A DNA stretch of 64,000 nt from Agromyces ramosus (GTDB lineage: Bacteria; Actinomycetota; Actinomycetes; Actinomycetales; Microbacteriaceae): NCBI RefSeq assembly GCF_004216665.1, contig NZ_SGWY01000002.1:38685-102684 (forward strand), read 5' to 3'. Shown here in pieces: positions 51,808 to 62,825 of this stretch. The notes beneath the pieces were generated by a model. It ran no database searches and was not told where the DNA came from. It saw nothing but the letters and a program-made list of their open reading frames with translations. A program made the translations under genes and the position numbers. The number at the start of each line of letters is the position of its first letter. Within the stretch, counting starts at the first letter, position 1.

Positions 51808-51834
51808 TCCACGGCGTTCGCATGCACGAAGGCC

Positions 51835-51870
51835 CCCTCGTCGCCGAGGGGGCCTTCGTGACGTCGGGTG
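51835..51870. terminator. strong bidirectional terminator between phoH and fumC
   Basis: Perfect 16-bp arms (51835-51850 and 51855-51870; CACGAAGGCCCCCTCG and its complement) with a 4-base loop TCGC. It sits between convergent genes. Confidence 0.92.
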
Positions 51871-51873
51871 CCG

Positions 51874-53280
51874 CTACGCCTGCGGCGGGCGCGTCATCGA
51901 GAGCAGGTCGAGGGCGGCGTCGAGCTGCTCCTCGGTGAGCTCGCCGCGTTCGAGGTAGCCGAGCTCGACCACGGCCTCGCGCACCGTGCAGCCCCGGGCC
52001 ACGGCGTGCTTGGCGATCTTCGCGGCGGCCTCGTAGCCGATGAGCTTGTTGAGCGGCGTGACGATCGACGGCGACATGCCGGCGAGGGCGTTGGCGCGCT
52101 CGATGTTCGGCTCGAGCCCGTCGATGGTCTTGTCGGCGAGCAGGCGCGAGGCGCTGGTGAGCAGGCGGATCGACTCGAGCAGCGCGGTGCCCATGACCGG
52201 GATCTGCACGTTGAGCTCGAACGACCCCGAGGCGCCGCCCCACGCGATGGTCGCGTCGTTGCCGATGACCCGGGCGCACACCATGAGCACGGCCTCGGGG
52301 ATGACCGGGTTGACCTTGCCGGGCATGATCGACGAGCCGGGCTGGAGGTCGGGGATCCGCAGCTCGCCGAGCCCGGTGTTCGGCCCCGAGCCCATCCAGC
52401 GCAGGTCGTTGCAGATCTTCGTCAGGCTCACGGCGATGGTGCGCAGCGCACCGGATGCCTCGACGAGGCCGTCGCGGTTGGCCTGCGCCTCGAAGTGGTC
52501 GGCGGCTTCGGTGATCGGCAGTTCGGTCTCGAGCTGGAGGAGCTCGATCACGAGCTGCGGGAAGCCGGCCGGGGTGTTGATGCCGGTGCCGACGGCCGTG
52601 CCCCCGAGCGGCACCTCGGCCACGCGGGGGAGCGCCGAGCGCACGCGCTCGATGCCGAGGCGCACCTGGCGGGCGTAACCGCCGAACTCCTGGCCCAGCG
52701 TCACGGGGGTGGCGTCCATGAGGTGGGTGCGGCCCGACTTGACGATGCCCGACCACGCCTCGGCCTTCGCCTCGAGGGCGACGGCGAGGTGGTCGAGCGC
52801 GGGGATGAGGTCGTCGATGAGCGCGCCCGTGACGGCGATGTGCACCGAGGTCGGGAACACGTCGTTCGAGGACTGCGACGCGTTCACGTGGTCGTTCGGG
52901 TGCACCGGCCGGCCGAGGCTGCGCGAGGCGAGCGTGGCGAGCACCTCGTTCATGTTCATGTTGGAGGACGTGCCGGAGCCCGTCTGGTAGACGTCGAGCG
53001 GGAACTCGCCGTCGTGCTCTCCCGCGATGACCTCGTCGGCGGCTCCGGCGATCGCGCGCGCGATCTCGGCATCGAGCACGCCGAGCCGCTCGTTCGCGAG
53101 GGCGGCGGACTTCTTGATGCGCGCGAGGGCGGCGATCTGCGCCGGCTCGAGCGTGTCGCCCGAGATGGGGAAGTTCTCCACGGCGCGCTGGGTCTGCGCG
53201 CTGTACAGCGCGGATGCGGGAACCCGCACCTCGCCCATCGTGTCGTGTTCGATGCGGTAGTCGGCGGCGTTGTCCACCAC
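51874..53280 (-). CDS. fumC: class II fumarate hydratase
   Basis: A 468-residue tetrameric TCA-cycle enzyme interconverting fumarate and malate. It starts with [82 protein letters not shown] and the signature [12 protein letters not shown] with the catalytic serine loop are all present. I chose the GTG at 53280 because AAGGGGA lies upstream. It is followed by the terminator shared with phoH. Confidence 0.96.
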   Translation of the reverse strand: MVDNAADYRIEHDTMGEVRVPASALYSAQTQRAVENFPISGDTLEPAQIAALARIKKSAALANERLGVLDAEIARAIAGAADEVIAGEHDGEFPLDVYQTGSGTSSNMNMNEVLATLASRSLGRPVHPNDHVNASQSSNDVFPTSVHIAVTGALIDDLIPALDHLAVALEAKAEAWSGIVKSGRTHLMDATPVTLGQEFGGYARQVRLGIERVRSALPRVAEVPLGGTAVGTGINTPAGFPQLVIELLQLETELPITEAADHFEAQANRDGLVEASGALRTIAVSLTKICNDLRWMGSGPNTGLGELRIPDLQPGSSIMPGKVNPVIPEAVLMVCARVIGNDATIAWGGASGSFELNVQIPVMGTALLESIRLLTSASRLLADKTIDGLEPNIERANALAGMSPSIVTPLNKLIGYEAAAKIAKHAVARGCTVREAVVELGYLERGELTEEQLDAALDLLSMTRPPQA

Positions 53281-53339
53281 GGTGTGTTCCCCTTCGGTTG
53301 CGTGCCGGGCCCTCCCGGCGAGTGCCGCGAGAGCGGCGG

Positions 53340-53996
53340 TCAGATGCGTCCGACGACGATGTCGGTCTCGGCACGCCCTTCGACGAGGCGGTAGTTCGCG
53401 CCGACGATAGCCAGCGTACCCGCTGCGATCGCGTCGCTGATCATCTCCGAGCTCTCGAGGAGCTCGGCGACGGTGTCGCGCAGGTGCTCGCGACCGACGA
53501 ATCCGGCGTCGACGTCGGCGGGTGAGACGGGCGCCCCGGGCTCGGCGCCGGCGACGCGTCGCACGGCGGGCACGATCCGGTCGACGAGCGTCGCGATGTG
53601 GGCCGGCAGCGGCGTGGCCTCGGGCGCCTGCGAGTCGATCGCGGCCCGCACCGCGCCGCACTCGTCATGGCCGAGCACCAGGATGAGCGGGACGCCGAGC
53701 ACGCCGACCGCGTACTCCAGCGAGCCGAGCACCGAGTCGGAGATCACCTGGCCGGCGTTGCGCACCACGAACGCGTCGCCGAGGCCCACGTCGAAGATGA
53801 TCTCGGCCGAGAGGCGCGAGTCGCTGCATCCGAAGATCGCGACGAGCGGCCGCTGCCGGTGCGCCAGCGAGGTGCGATGGTCGACGTCCTGGCGGGGGTG
53901 CTGCGGTTCGCCGGCGATGAACCGCTCGTTGCCGCGACGGAGCTCCCGCCACGTCTCGGCGGGCGTGGCGGGACGTTCGGTCGGCTGCTCGCTCAC
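53340..53996 (-). CDS. beta-carbonic anhydrase
   Basis: A 218-residue zinc enzyme interconverting CO2 and bicarbonate. Zinc ligands are C57 ([14 protein letters not shown], with the D59/R61 dyad), H110 and C113 ([10 protein letters not shown]). The N terminus contains [21 protein letters not shown], typical of the bacterial beta class. I chose the GTG at 53996 with GAGAGGA upstream; an ATG at 54038 would overlap the DUF4245 gene by 14 bases. It lies 59 bases upstream of fumC on the same strand. Confidence 0.93.
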   Translation of the reverse strand: MSEQPTERPATPAETWRELRRGNERFIAGEPQHPRQDVDHRTSLAHRQRPLVAIFGCSDSRLSAEIIFDVGLGDAFVVRNAGQVISDSVLGSLEYAVGVLGVPLILVLGHDECGAVRAAIDSQAPEATPLPAHIATLVDRIVPAVRRVAGAEPGAPVSPADVDAGFVGREHLRDTVAELLESSEMISDAIAAGTLAIVGANYRLVEGRAETDIVVGRI

Positions 53997-54024
53997 GGCG
54001 GGTCCTCTCGGGCTGGTCTTCGAT

Positions 54025-54687
54025 TCAGCGCTGCGCATCGATGGTGGGGACGAGGGCGGTGGCGAGCGTCTCGAACTCCTCGGGCGTCGCCGTGCCGAGG
54101 AGCACGAAGGTGCTGCCGCCCGCCTCGGTCGTGAGCCCGTATCGCGCGTTGCCCACGTCGTCGCCGCTGCCTCGGTTGTCGTACAGCGTCCACTCGACGC
54201 CGTCGATCGTGACGGTGCCCGTCGCGATCGTGCGCTCCAGGAGGCCGGCGACCCAGGTGGGGTTCGCCTCGAGCCCCTGGTACATGCCGATGTACTCGTT
54301 GCTGGGGGTGAGGTATCCCGCGTACCAGGCGGTCACGCCGTCGACGTTGGACGTGCGCAGCTCGGCGGCGTTGGCCCGCCAGCCGTCGGGGAGCACCGGC
54401 ACGGCGAGCGGGTCGTCGGTCGCGACCTGCGCCTGCTCGGCGACCGCGGCGACGTCGATGTCGCGTTCCATCGGGGTGTCGCTGCGCGGAACGAGCAGCA
54501 CGATCACGAGCACGAGGAGCAGGCTCGCGCCCAGCGCGAGGATGAGGTTCTGCACCGTCTGGCGCTGGCGGTGCTTCAGCGAGTTCTCGGCCTTGCGGGC
54601 CGCCGTCTCCTCGGGCGTCTCGGGGCGCCCCAGTTCGGCGACGATGGGCGGGGGCTTCTGCTTGCGTGGCATCTGCTGCTGCGCCAT
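54025..54687 (-). CDS. DUF4245 domain-containing membrane protein
   Basis: A 220-residue bitopic protein. A basic, Pro-rich cytoplasmic start is followed by a membrane helix near 47-67 (NLILALGASLLLVLVIVLLV) and an external domain with the DUF4245 blocks LPDGWRANAAELRTSNVDGVTAWYAGYLTPSNEYIGMYQG and GVEWTLYDNRG. The family is found beside xseB and fumarase in many Actinobacteria and has no known biochemical role. Its ATG overlaps the xseB stop by one base. Confidence 0.9.
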   Translation of the reverse strand: MAQQQMPRKQKPPPIVAELGRPETPEETAARKAENSLKHRQRQTVQNLILALGASLLLVLVIVLLVPRSDTPMERDIDVAAVAEQAQVATDDPLAVPVLPDGWRANAAELRTSNVDGVTAWYAGYLTPSNEYIGMYQGLEANPTWVAGLLERTIATGTVTIDGVEWTLYDNRGSGDDVGNARYGLTTEAGGSTFVLLGTATPEEFETLATALVPTIDAQR

Positions 54688-54935
54688 CAGCGCACGCCGG
54701 CGTCGTCGGATGCCGCGGTGCCGCCGCGCCCCGCTCCGGCCCGCGCCGCGTCGAGGCGCGCCTTCGCGCCGATGAGCCACTCCTCGCAGCGCGCGGCGAG
54801 CGCCTCGCCGCGCTCCCACAGCGCGAGGGACTGCTCGAGGGTCGCGGATCCCTGCTCGAGCTCGGCGACGACCTGCACGAGCTCGTCGCGCGCCTGCTCA
54901 TAGCTGAGGTCGGCGACATCCGTGGTGGGGGGCAT
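54687..54935 (-). CDS. xseB: exodeoxyribonuclease VII small subunit
   Basis: An 82-residue helical protein. [45 protein letters not shown] is the XseB family core. It binds XseA to form exonuclease VII, which degrades single-stranded DNA in both directions. The tail is Gly/Ala rich. It lies 10 bases downstream of xseA and shares a base with the DUF4245 start, so all three are co-translated. Confidence 0.95.
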   Translation of the reverse strand: MPPTTDVADLSYEQARDELVQVVAELEQGSATLEQSLALWERGEALAARCEEWLIGAKARLDAARAGAGRGGTAASDDAGVR

Positions 54936-54945
54936 GCCACCCATT

Positions 54946-56187
54946 CTATTCGGCGCCGCCGACCGTGCCGTCGCGCACCACGGCACCCGTGGAGACGGCC
55001 CCGAGCACGCCCTCCGCGAGGGTGAGCGTGAGTGGCGAACCCTCGGGCGCGCCCTGCGGTCCGCGCAGCACGCGGCCGTCCGCACCCTGCACGATCGCGT
55101 AGCCCCGGTCGAGCGTCGACTGCGGCGAGAGGGCGCGCAGGTGGCCGCGCAGCTCGCCGACGCGCGCGGACTGCCGCTCGATGCCGCGCTCGACGAGCTC
55201 CGAACCGCGCGCGACCCACCGCGTGAGCTCCTCGGCGCGGCGGTCGACGATCCATCCGGCATCGGCCAGGGCCGGCCGGGCGCGCAGGTGGCCGATGCGG
55301 TCGATCTCGCGGGCGAGCATCGCGGAGAGGCGCATGCCGAGCCGCGCCCGCGCCTGCTCGACGCGCACGAGCTCCTCGGCGACGTCGGGCACGACGCGCT
55401 TCGCGGCATCCGTCGGCGTGGAGGCCCGCAGGTCGGCGACCTCGTCGAGCAGCGGCCGGTCGGCCTCGTGCCCGATCGCCGACACGATGGGGGTGGATGC
55501 CGCCGCCGTCGCCCTGACGACGCGCTCGTCGCTGAAGCCCAGGAGGTTCTGGAAGTCGCCGCCGCCGCGCGCGACGATGATGACCTCGACCTCGGGGTCG
55601 GCGTCGAGGCGCCGGATCGCGGCGACGACCTCGGGCGCCGTGCGGTCGCCCTGCACCGACGCGTAGGCCGTGCGGAACTCCACGGCCGGCCAGCGCAGCC
55701 GCGCGTTGCGCAGCACGTCCTGCTCGGCGTCGCTGTCGCGGCCGGTGACGAGGCCCACGACCGCAGGCAGGAACGGCAGGGGCTTGCGGCGACGCGGGTC
55801 GAAGAGTCCCTCGGCGGCGAGCTTGGCCCGCAGCCGCTCGAGCCGCTCGAGCAGGTCGCCGAGGCCGACGTGCTTCATGTCGTAGACCTGCATCGACAGC
55901 GAGCCGCCCTTCACCCACCAGCTCGGCTTGACGAGCAGGATCGCGTGGTCGCCCTGCTTGAACTGCTCGGAGAGGCGTGCCCGCACCGACGACCACATCG
56001 TGAACGAGAGGGTGGCGTCGGCCTCCAGGTCTTTCAGCTTGCCGTAGACGTTGCCGCCCGAGACGCCCCACTGCGTGATCTCGCCCTCGACCCACACGGT
56101 GCCGAGGCGATCGAGGTAGTCCTTCAGCTTCGCGGAGAGCAGCGCGACGGGCCATGGGTGCTCTCGCGTCGCCGGTGCATCCGTCAT
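54946..56187 (-). CDS. xseA: exodeoxyribonuclease VII large subunit
   Basis: A 413-residue catalytic subunit of exonuclease VII. The N-terminal OB domain reads [32 protein letters not shown]. The catalytic domain includes [49 protein letters not shown], and [25 protein letters not shown] coiled-coil region and the C-terminal [14 protein letters not shown] follow. ATG 56187 has AGAGGGA upstream. It is divergent from ispH. Confidence 0.96.
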   Translation of the reverse strand: MTDAPATREHPWPVALLSAKLKDYLDRLGTVWVEGEITQWGVSGGNVYGKLKDLEADATLSFTMWSSVRARLSEQFKQGDHAILLVKPSWWVKGGSLSMQVYDMKHVGLGDLLERLERLRAKLAAEGLFDPRRRKPLPFLPAVVGLVTGRDSDAEQDVLRNARLRWPAVEFRTAYASVQGDRTAPEVVAAIRRLDADPEVEVIIVARGGGDFQNLLGFSDERVVRATAAASTPIVSAIGHEADRPLLDEVADLRASTPTDAAKRVVPDVAEELVRVEQARARLGMRLSAMLAREIDRIGHLRARPALADAGWIVDRRAEELTRWVARGSELVERGIERQSARVGELRGHLRALSPQSTLDRGYAIVQGADGRVLRGPQGAPEGSPLTLTLAEGVLGAVSTGAVVRDGTVGGAE

Positions 56188-56282
56188 CGAGTCCCTCTCC
56201 GTTCCCGCCGGTCCATCCCGGTCGACCCACCCGGTGAGCCCCGGCCCGATTCCCGTCAGCCGATCGCTCAGCATCGCCCGCG

Positions 56283-56295
56283 TAGGATGGACATC
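56283..56295 (+). promoter_or_regulatory. putative leaderless promoter of ispH
   Basis: TAGGAT (56283-56288) ends seven bases before GTG 56296. The same bases could alternatively serve as a weak ribosome site (TAGGA). Confidence 0.45.
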
Positions 56296-57369
56296 GTGAC
56301 GAGTACGACGGATGCCCCGCGAATCGGCCTCGGTATGCCCAGGGTCCCGGGTGTTCGCGGCCGGCTCAAGGATATCCCCGTCCCCGGACACAAGCGGGTG
56401 CTGCTCGCCGCGCCGCGCGGCTACTGCGCCGGCGTCGACCGCGCGGTGATCGCGGTCGAGAAGGCGCTCGAGCACTACGGCGCGCCGGTCTACGTGCGCA
56501 AGCAGATCGTGCACAACATCCACGTCGTCACCGAGCTCGAGCAGCAGGGCGCGATCTTCGTCGAGGAGGTCGACGAGGTGCCGGAGGGCTCGCACGTCGT
56601 CTTCAGCGCGCACGGCGTGTCGCCCGCGGTCGTGAACTCGGCCGCCGACCGGGGCCTGCACGCGATCGACGCCACGTGCCCGCTGGTCACCAAGGTGCAC
56701 CGCGAGGCGGTGCGCTTCGCGCGCGACGACTTCGAGATCCTGCTCATCGGCCACGAGGGCCACGAGGAGGTCGAGGGCACCGCCGGTGAGGCACCCGACC
56801 ACGTCACGATCGTGAACAGCCCAGACGACGTGCCGAACATCGAGGTGCGCGACCCCGACAAGGTGGTGTGGCTCTCGCAGACGACGCTCTCGGTCGACGA
56901 GACGATGGAGACGGTGCGGCGCCTGCGCGAGCGGTTCCCGAAGCTGCAGGACCCGCCCAGCGACGACATCTGCTACGCCACCCAGAACCGCCAGGTCGCC
57001 ATCAAGAAGGTCGCGCAGGACGCCGACCTCGTGATCGTGGTCGGCTCGGCGAACAGCTCCAACAGCGTGCGCCTGGTCGAGGTCGCACTCGAGTACGGCG
57101 CGAAGGCCGCCTACCGCGTGGACTACGCGAGCGAGGTCAGGCAGGAGTGGCTCGACGGCGTCGAGACGGTGGGCGTGACGAGCGGGGCATCCGTGCCCGA
57201 GGAGCTGGTGAAGGAACTGCTCGACGCCCTGTCCGATGCCGGATACGGTGACGTCGCCGAGGTGAAGACGGCGGAGGAGGACCTGATGTTCTCGCTCCCG
57301 AAGGAGCTGCGCCGCGACCTCGCCGGCAACCGCGACGCCCGCGCGCTCGGCGGTCGCACGGCCCGCTGA
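56296..57369 (+). CDS. ispH: 4-hydroxy-3-methylbut-2-enyl diphosphate reductase
   Basis: A 357-residue iron-sulfur enzyme performing the last step of the MEP pathway, giving IPP and DMAPP. The three cluster cysteines are in [31 protein letters not shown] and [40 protein letters not shown] and [15 protein letters not shown] are the other family blocks. GTG 56296 is preferred from the adjacent -10 box; ATG 56287 is a three-codon-longer alternative. It supplies uppS substrates. A strong terminator follows. Confidence 0.95.
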   Translation: MTSTTDAPRIGLGMPRVPGVRGRLKDIPVPGHKRVLLAAPRGYCAGVDRAVIAVEKALEHYGAPVYVRKQIVHNIHVVTELEQQGAIFVEEVDEVPEGSHVVFSAHGVSPAVVNSAADRGLHAIDATCPLVTKVHREAVRFARDDFEILLIGHEGHEEVEGTAGEAPDHVTIVNSPDDVPNIEVRDPDKVVWLSQTTLSVDETMETVRRLRERFPKLQDPPSDDICYATQNRQVAIKKVAQDADLVIVVGSANSSNSVRLVEVALEYGAKAAYRVDYASEVRQEWLDGVETVGVTSGASVPEELVKELLDALSDAGYGDVAEVKTAEEDLMFSLPKELRRDLAGNRDARALGGRTAR

Positions 57370-57377
57370 CCCGACGA

Positions 57378-57411
57378 CGATCGCCCGGCGGGTTCCACCG
57401 CCGGGCGATCG
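57378..57411. terminator. bidirectional terminator between ispH and DUF6264 gene
   Basis: Perfect 14-bp arms CGATCGCCCGGCGG (57378-57391) and its complement (57398-57411), with the 6-base loop GTTCCA, between convergent genes. Confidence 0.92.
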
Positions 57412-57442
57412 GTGCGCGCGGCGTCCGGCCGCGTCGCCGCGG

Positions 57443-58066
57443 TCAGGTGCGCGTCGCGGTGAGCTGCTCGATCAAGGCGGGATCGCCGCTGAGCGCGATG
57501 GCGGTGAACACGAACAGGGCGATCGCCGCGATGACGCCGGCCGCGAGCGGCAGCCAGAAGGAGGGGCGGCGCGCGCGCATGAGCGCGACCGATCCGATCG
57601 CCGCGACCACCCAGATGACGATCTGGACGATCGAGCCGGTGAGGATGAGTGCGGGGATCTCGGGGCCGGGCGTGTAGGGCTCGATGCCCTCCTGCGTGTG
57701 CAGCAGCTGGATCGACTGCGGCATCGCCTGCAGCACGGCGACCGCGAGCCACACGCCGAGCACGCCGATGACGAGCAGCAGGATCGTGACGACGCGGTCG
57801 GCGGGCCGCTCCGGGCGCGCGCTGCGGTCGATGGATGCCGCGGCGACCGGTCGTGCGGGCCGCGCTGCCCGTGGCGTGGCCATCTGCGGCGCGGGGTCGG
57901 ACGTGGTCTCCCCGGGGGGCGGCTGCCAGGTCCAGCCGTCGGGCGCGTACTCGCCGTACTGCGGGCGCGGACGCTCGTCGCGCGGTGGGGGTGAGGCCGG
58001 GGAGACCCCGGGCGTCGGCCGTTCGGCCGGCTCGTCGGGGGTCCCCGCGGCGTGCTGATCCGGCAT
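57443..58066 (-). CDS. hypothetical multispanning membrane protein (DUF6264-like)
   Basis: 207 residues. A disordered Pro/Arg-rich first 90 residues contain PRPQYGEYAPDGWTWQPPP, a motif common to actinobacterial membrane proteins of this layout. Three membrane helices follow (VTILLLVIGVLGVWLAVAVL, ALILTGSIVQIVIWVVAAIG, FWLPLAAGVIAAIALFVFTAIAL). The family name is from recollection of the layout and is tentative. It starts 8 bases after the fbaA stop on the same strand and may be co-transcribed. Function unknown. Confidence 0.75.
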   Translation of the reverse strand: MPDQHAAGTPDEPAERPTPGVSPASPPPRDERPRPQYGEYAPDGWTWQPPPGETTSDPAPQMATPRAARPARPVAAASIDRSARPERPADRVVTILLLVIGVLGVWLAVAVLQAMPQSIQLLHTQEGIEPYTPGPEIPALILTGSIVQIVIWVVAAIGSVALMRARRPSFWLPLAAGVIAAIALFVFTAIALSGDPALIEQLTATRT

Positions 58067-58073
58067 CCGGGAC

Positions 58074-59102
<1,029 letters not shown>

Positions 59103-59213
59103 GGTGCTCCTTCGAGGTGACGTCAGGTTTGCCATCGAGTCTAGCGAGGTGGCGAGGAGTGCTCACGAGTCGACGGACGGGGCGCCCACCTCGCGATGCG
59201 GGAGGATGGCGGG

Positions 59214-60161
59214 GTGTCCGATCGATCCCTCGCCTCGCCGCCGACCCCGGATGCGCAGTTCCCCGCCGGGCTGCGGGCCGCGCTGGTCGCCGCCGTGCAC
59301 GCGGCGGCGGACGCTGCTCGACCGCTCGTCGGCTCGGGCGACTCCGACGCCGTCGACGGGGCAGCCGTGGACGCGTTGCGCACCGCGCTGGCCGCGGCTC
59401 CCGCCGACGTGCGCGTGGTCGCCGGCGAGGGCGAGAAGGACGAGGCGCCCATGCTGCACCCCGGTGAGCGGTTCGGCTCGGGCACAGGGCCGGCGGTCGA
59501 CCTGGTCGTCGACCCGGTGGACGGCACGCGGCTCGCGGCGGCCGGGCGACCCGGCGCCATGTCGATCCTGGCGGTCGCACCGCGCGGGGCGTTCCTCGAC
59601 GTGGGGCCGGCGCACTACCTCGACAAGCTCGTGCACGGCGGGCCCGACGCCGGGCTGGTGCTGCGCGCGCCCGTCTCGCAGAACCTCGAACGGCTCGCCG
59701 CGGCGCGGGGGATGCGCGTCTCGGAGCTCCGCGTCGCGGTGCAGTCCCGCGCCCGCAACGCGGGTGTCGCCGAGGCGGTGGCGCGGGCCGGCGCGACGCT
59801 GCACGTGTTCGAGCACGGCGACATCGAGCGCGTCGTGCACGCCGCGGCATCCGGGGGATCGCTCGACCTGCTGCTCGGCATCGGCGGCGCGCCAGAGGGC
59901 GTGATCGAGGCCGCCATCGTGCGCGCGCACGGCGGCGTGATGCAGGCCGCCTTCGCGCCGCAGGCGCCGGCCGAGGCGCGCCGGCTGGCGGAGGCCGGCC
60001 TCGACGCGACCCGCGTGCACGATCTCGGGCAGCTCTGCGCCGCGCCGGCGTTCGTCGCGATCGCACCGGTCACGCCGTGCGCCCTCGTTCCCGCCGCGAC
60101 GGCACTCGTCGCGCTGTCGCCCGGGCCCCTGGCCGACCGCCTGCCCGATGACCCCGTGTGA
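59214..60161 (+). CDS. divergent GlpX-like fructose-bisphosphatase paralogue
   Basis: A 315-residue protein of the class II fructose-1,6-bisphosphatase family. VAGEGEKDEAPMLHPGERFG and DLVVDPVDGTRLAAAGRPGAMSILAVAPRG reproduce the metal-binding blocks of the true GlpX next door (GEGEKDEAPML and DPIDGT), and GIGGAPEGVIEAAIVRAHGGVMQA the third. The rest has diverged and the C-terminal region (RVHDLGQLCAAPAFVAIAPVT) is shorter. GTG 59214 is preferred from GGGAGGA upstream; ATG 59196 is possible. Active-site acidic residues look intact, so it may act on another sugar bisphosphate. Confidence 0.85.
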   Translation: MSDRSLASPPTPDAQFPAGLRAALVAAVHAAADAARPLVGSGDSDAVDGAAVDALRTALAAAPADVRVVAGEGEKDEAPMLHPGERFGSGTGPAVDLVVDPVDGTRLAAAGRPGAMSILAVAPRGAFLDVGPAHYLDKLVHGGPDAGLVLRAPVSQNLERLAAARGMRVSELRVAVQSRARNAGVAEAVARAGATLHVFEHGDIERVVHAAASGGSLDLLLGIGGAPEGVIEAAIVRAHGGVMQAAFAPQAPAEARRLAEAGLDATRVHDLGQLCAAPAFVAIAPVTPCALVPAATALVALSPGPLADRLPDDPV

Positions 60162-60318
60162 TGCCGTGATTAAGAACCTCGATTCTTTCGGTGCCGTTCA
60201 GCCGCAATCCACGGCGCGGATCGCGCCCGATGCCTAGGCTGGTGGATGCGGGCGTCACCCGTCCGCACCCTGCTCCGATCGCCGGGGCCGATGAACACAG
60301 CGTCCGGGAGGACCCTCG

Positions 60319-61320
60319 ATGGTGAGCACCGACACGTCAACCCTCTACCTGCACCCCGACCGCAACATCGCGCTCGAGCTGGTGCGGGCCACCGAGGCGG
60401 CCGCCATCCGCTCGTATCCGTGGATCGGGCGCGGCGACAAGCTGGCGGCCGACGGGGCCGCGGTCGACGCGATGCGCGCCTTCCTCGGCACCGTGAACTT
60501 CGACGGCGTCGTGGTCATCGGCGAGGGCGAGAAGGACGAGGCGCCGATGCTCTTCAACGGCGAGCGCGTCGGCAACGGCCGCGGCCCCGCCTGCGACATC
60601 GCGGTCGACCCGATCGACGGCACGTCGCTCACCGCCGCCGGGCGCCAGAACGCGCTGTCGGTGATCGCGGTGGCCGATCGCGGCACCATGCTCGACGCGT
60701 CGACCGTCTTCTACATGGACAAGATCGTCACGGATGCCTCTGGCATCGGCGTCGTCGACATCCGCAAGCCGATCGGCGAGAACCTGCGCGCGCTCGCCGC
60801 TGCGAAGGGCAAGGAGGTGGGCGAGCTGCGCGTGGCGGTGCTCAACCGGCCGCGTCACGAGCAGCTCATCGCCGACATCCGCGAGGCCGGCGCCGGCACC
60901 CGCCTGATCAGCGACGGCGACGTGGCGGGTGGCATCAACGCGGCCCGGTACGAGTCGCGCATCGACATGTGCGTCGGCATCGGCGGCAGCCCCGAGGGCA
61001 TCACCACGGCGTGCGCCATCAAGGCGCTCGGCGGCTTCATGCAGGGCAAGCTCGCGCCCAAGGACGACGCGGAGCGCGCCCGCGGCGAGGCGGCCGGGCT
61101 CGACTGCGACCGCGTCTACGAGCTCGATGACCTCGTGCGCAGCGACAACACCTTCTTCGTGGCCACCGGCGTGACCGACGGCGAGCTCGTCGACGGCGTG
61201 CGGAAGAAGGGCCCGATCATCCGGACGGAGAGCATCGTGCTCCGCGGCCGGTCGGGCACCATCCGTCGCGTCGTCGCCGATCACCTCGTCGAGAAGTGGC
61301 TCGACGAAGCCGACCGCTGA
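60319..61320 (+). CDS. glpX: class II fructose-1,6-bisphosphatase
   Basis: A 333-residue GlpX-type phosphatase of gluconeogenesis. It begins LYLHPDRNIALELVRATEAAAIRSYPWIGRGDKLAADGAAVDAMR. GEGEKDEAPMLFNGERVGNG, CDIAVDPIDGTSLTAAGRQNALSVIAVADRG and GIGGSPEGITTACAIKALGGFMQGKL are the active-site blocks, and FFVATGVTDGELVDGVRKKG completes the fold. Length and all motifs are canonical. It lies 157 bases after the divergent paralogue; TAGGCT at 60234-60239 may be a -10 in that gap. Confidence 0.95.
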   Translation: MVSTDTSTLYLHPDRNIALELVRATEAAAIRSYPWIGRGDKLAADGAAVDAMRAFLGTVNFDGVVVIGEGEKDEAPMLFNGERVGNGRGPACDIAVDPIDGTSLTAAGRQNALSVIAVADRGTMLDASTVFYMDKIVTDASGIGVVDIRKPIGENLRALAAAKGKEVGELRVAVLNRPRHEQLIADIREAGAGTRLISDGDVAGGINAARYESRIDMCVGIGGSPEGITTACAIKALGGFMQGKLAPKDDAERARGEAAGLDCDRVYELDDLVRSDNTFFVATGVTDGELVDGVRKKGPIIRTESIVLRGRSGTIRRVVADHLVEKWLDEADR

Positions 61321-61354
61321 CCCGATCTCGCGGGCGGATGTCCGCGGGTCACGC

Positions 61355-61366
61355 GACAATGGACCG
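61355..61366 (+). promoter_or_regulatory. possible leaderless promoter of the MFS gene
   Basis: GACAAT (61355-61360), six bases, then ATG 61367. It is weaker than the TAGNNT examples but has the same spacing and no Shine-Dalgarno. Confidence 0.35.
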
Positions 61367-62749
61367 ATGACCGACGCGACCCGGATGCCGCGCGCGCTGC
61401 GCCCGTTCTCGTCGGGCCAGTACCGGCTGCTCGTCGCAGCCCTGGCGGCGTCGCTGCTGTCGGCGGGCGCCTGGCTCGTCGCCGCGGTGTGGCAGGTCGT
61501 CGAACTCGGCGGCTCGCCGATCGACCTCTCCTACGTGGCCGTCGGATCCAGCCTCGGGCTCGTGCTGGCGGTGCTGGTCGGCGGGGTGGCCGCCGACCGC
61601 ATCCCGCAGCGGCGCATCCTCTTCGCCGTCGAGATCGTGCGGGGGCTCGCGTTCGCCGTCGCGGCGGTCCTCGCCGCCACGGGGGTGATCGAGGTGTGGC
61701 ACATCGCCCTGCTCTCGTTCGTGCTGGGTCTCGCCGACGGCTTCTTCTACCCGGCGTACTCCGCCTGGCTGCCGGCCATCCTGCCGGCGGGGCAGCTGCT
61801 CGCGGCGAACGGCATCGAGGGTGTCCTGCGGCCCGCGGTGATGCAGGCGGCGGGTCCCGCGCTCGCCAGCGCGCTCATCGCCGTGCAGGCGCCGTGGCTC
61901 GCGTTCGCGGTCGTGGCGGGCCTGCAGGCGGTCGCCGCCGTGGTGCTCGCGGTGATGCGCACGACCCCCGTGCGCCGCGATCCCGACGAGGTGGTGGCGC
62001 ATCCGCTCCGGCAGTCGTTCATCGACCTGCGCGACGGGTTCGCCTACCTGCTGCGAACGCGGTGGCTGTTCGCGACGCTCGTGTTCTCGATCATCCTCGT
62101 CTTCCTCATCATGGGGCCGATCGAAGTGCTGCTGCCCTTCGCCGTGAAGGACCAGACCGGCGGGGGAGCCGGCGCGTTCGCGCTCGCGCTCGGCGCGTTC
62201 GGCCTGGGCGGGGCGGTCGGCTCGCTCACCGTCGCGTCGCTCCGGATCCCGCGGCGCTATCTCACGCTCATGATCCTGGCGTGGGGCGTCGGGTGCGTCC
62301 CGCTCGCGATCATCGGGCTCACCTCGTGGCTGTGGGTCATGGTGGTCGCGCTCTTCATCGTGGGCGTGCTGTTCGACGGCGCCCAGGTGGTGTGGGGCAC
62401 GCTGCTCCAGCGGCGAGTGCCGCCGTCGATGCTCGGACGCGTCTCGAGCCTCGACTTCTTCGTCTCGCTCGCGCTCATGCCGATCTCGATGGCCGTGGCC
62501 GGTCCCGTCGGCGAGACGATCGGGCTCGCGCCGGCGTTCCTCATCGCGGGGCTCGTGCCGCCGTTCCTCGCCTTCGCGACGCTCGCGATCGCCCGGCTCG
62601 GCGAGGACGAGCTCGCGCATCCGCTCGACGGACTCGCGGATGCCACGACGGTGACCGGCGCCGAGGTCGCCGCCGGATTCGAACCACCCGCCGACGAGGA
62701 GCACCCGCGGGCTGACCTGCGGCCCCGTGTCGACCCCGAGCCGGGCTGA
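61367..62749 (+). CDS. MFS transporter (MFS_3/enterobactin-exporter-like)
   Basis: A 460-residue 12-helix permease. GGVAADRIPQRRILFAVEIVRGLAFA is the loop 2-3 motif. DGFFYPAYSAWLPAILPAGQLLAANGIEGVLRPAVMQAAGPALASALI is typical of the MFS_3 group of small-molecule exporters, and GAQVVWGTLLQRRVPPSMLGRVSSLDFF of its second half. The C-terminal 45 residues are acidic and cytoplasmic. Substrate unknown. It sits between glpX and a VOC protein gene without overlap. Confidence 0.9.
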   Translation: MTDATRMPRALRPFSSGQYRLLVAALAASLLSAGAWLVAAVWQVVELGGSPIDLSYVAVGSSLGLVLAVLVGGVAADRIPQRRILFAVEIVRGLAFAVAAVLAATGVIEVWHIALLSFVLGLADGFFYPAYSAWLPAILPAGQLLAANGIEGVLRPAVMQAAGPALASALIAVQAPWLAFAVVAGLQAVAAVVLAVMRTTPVRRDPDEVVAHPLRQSFIDLRDGFAYLLRTRWLFATLVFSIILVFLIMGPIEVLLPFAVKDQTGGGAGAFALALGAFGLGGAVGSLTVASLRIPRRYLTLMILAWGVGCVPLAIIGLTSWLWVMVVALFIVGVLFDGAQVVWGTLLQRRVPPSMLGRVSSLDFFVSLALMPISMAVAGPVGETIGLAPAFLIAGLVPPFLAFATLAIARLGEDELAHPLDGLADATTVTGAEVAAGFEPPADEEHPRADLRPRVDPEPG

Positions 62750-62825
62750 GCCCTTCCCACTGCAACCCCTCGACGTCGCAGAGGGGCTGTGGAAGCGTGG
62801 CGACTACGGACAGGAAGGGGCCGAC

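Noticed and set aside
54922..57369. An N-terminally extended IspH of over 800 residues
   Set aside because: The extension is the reverse strand of xseA. The IspH family starts near 56287-56296.
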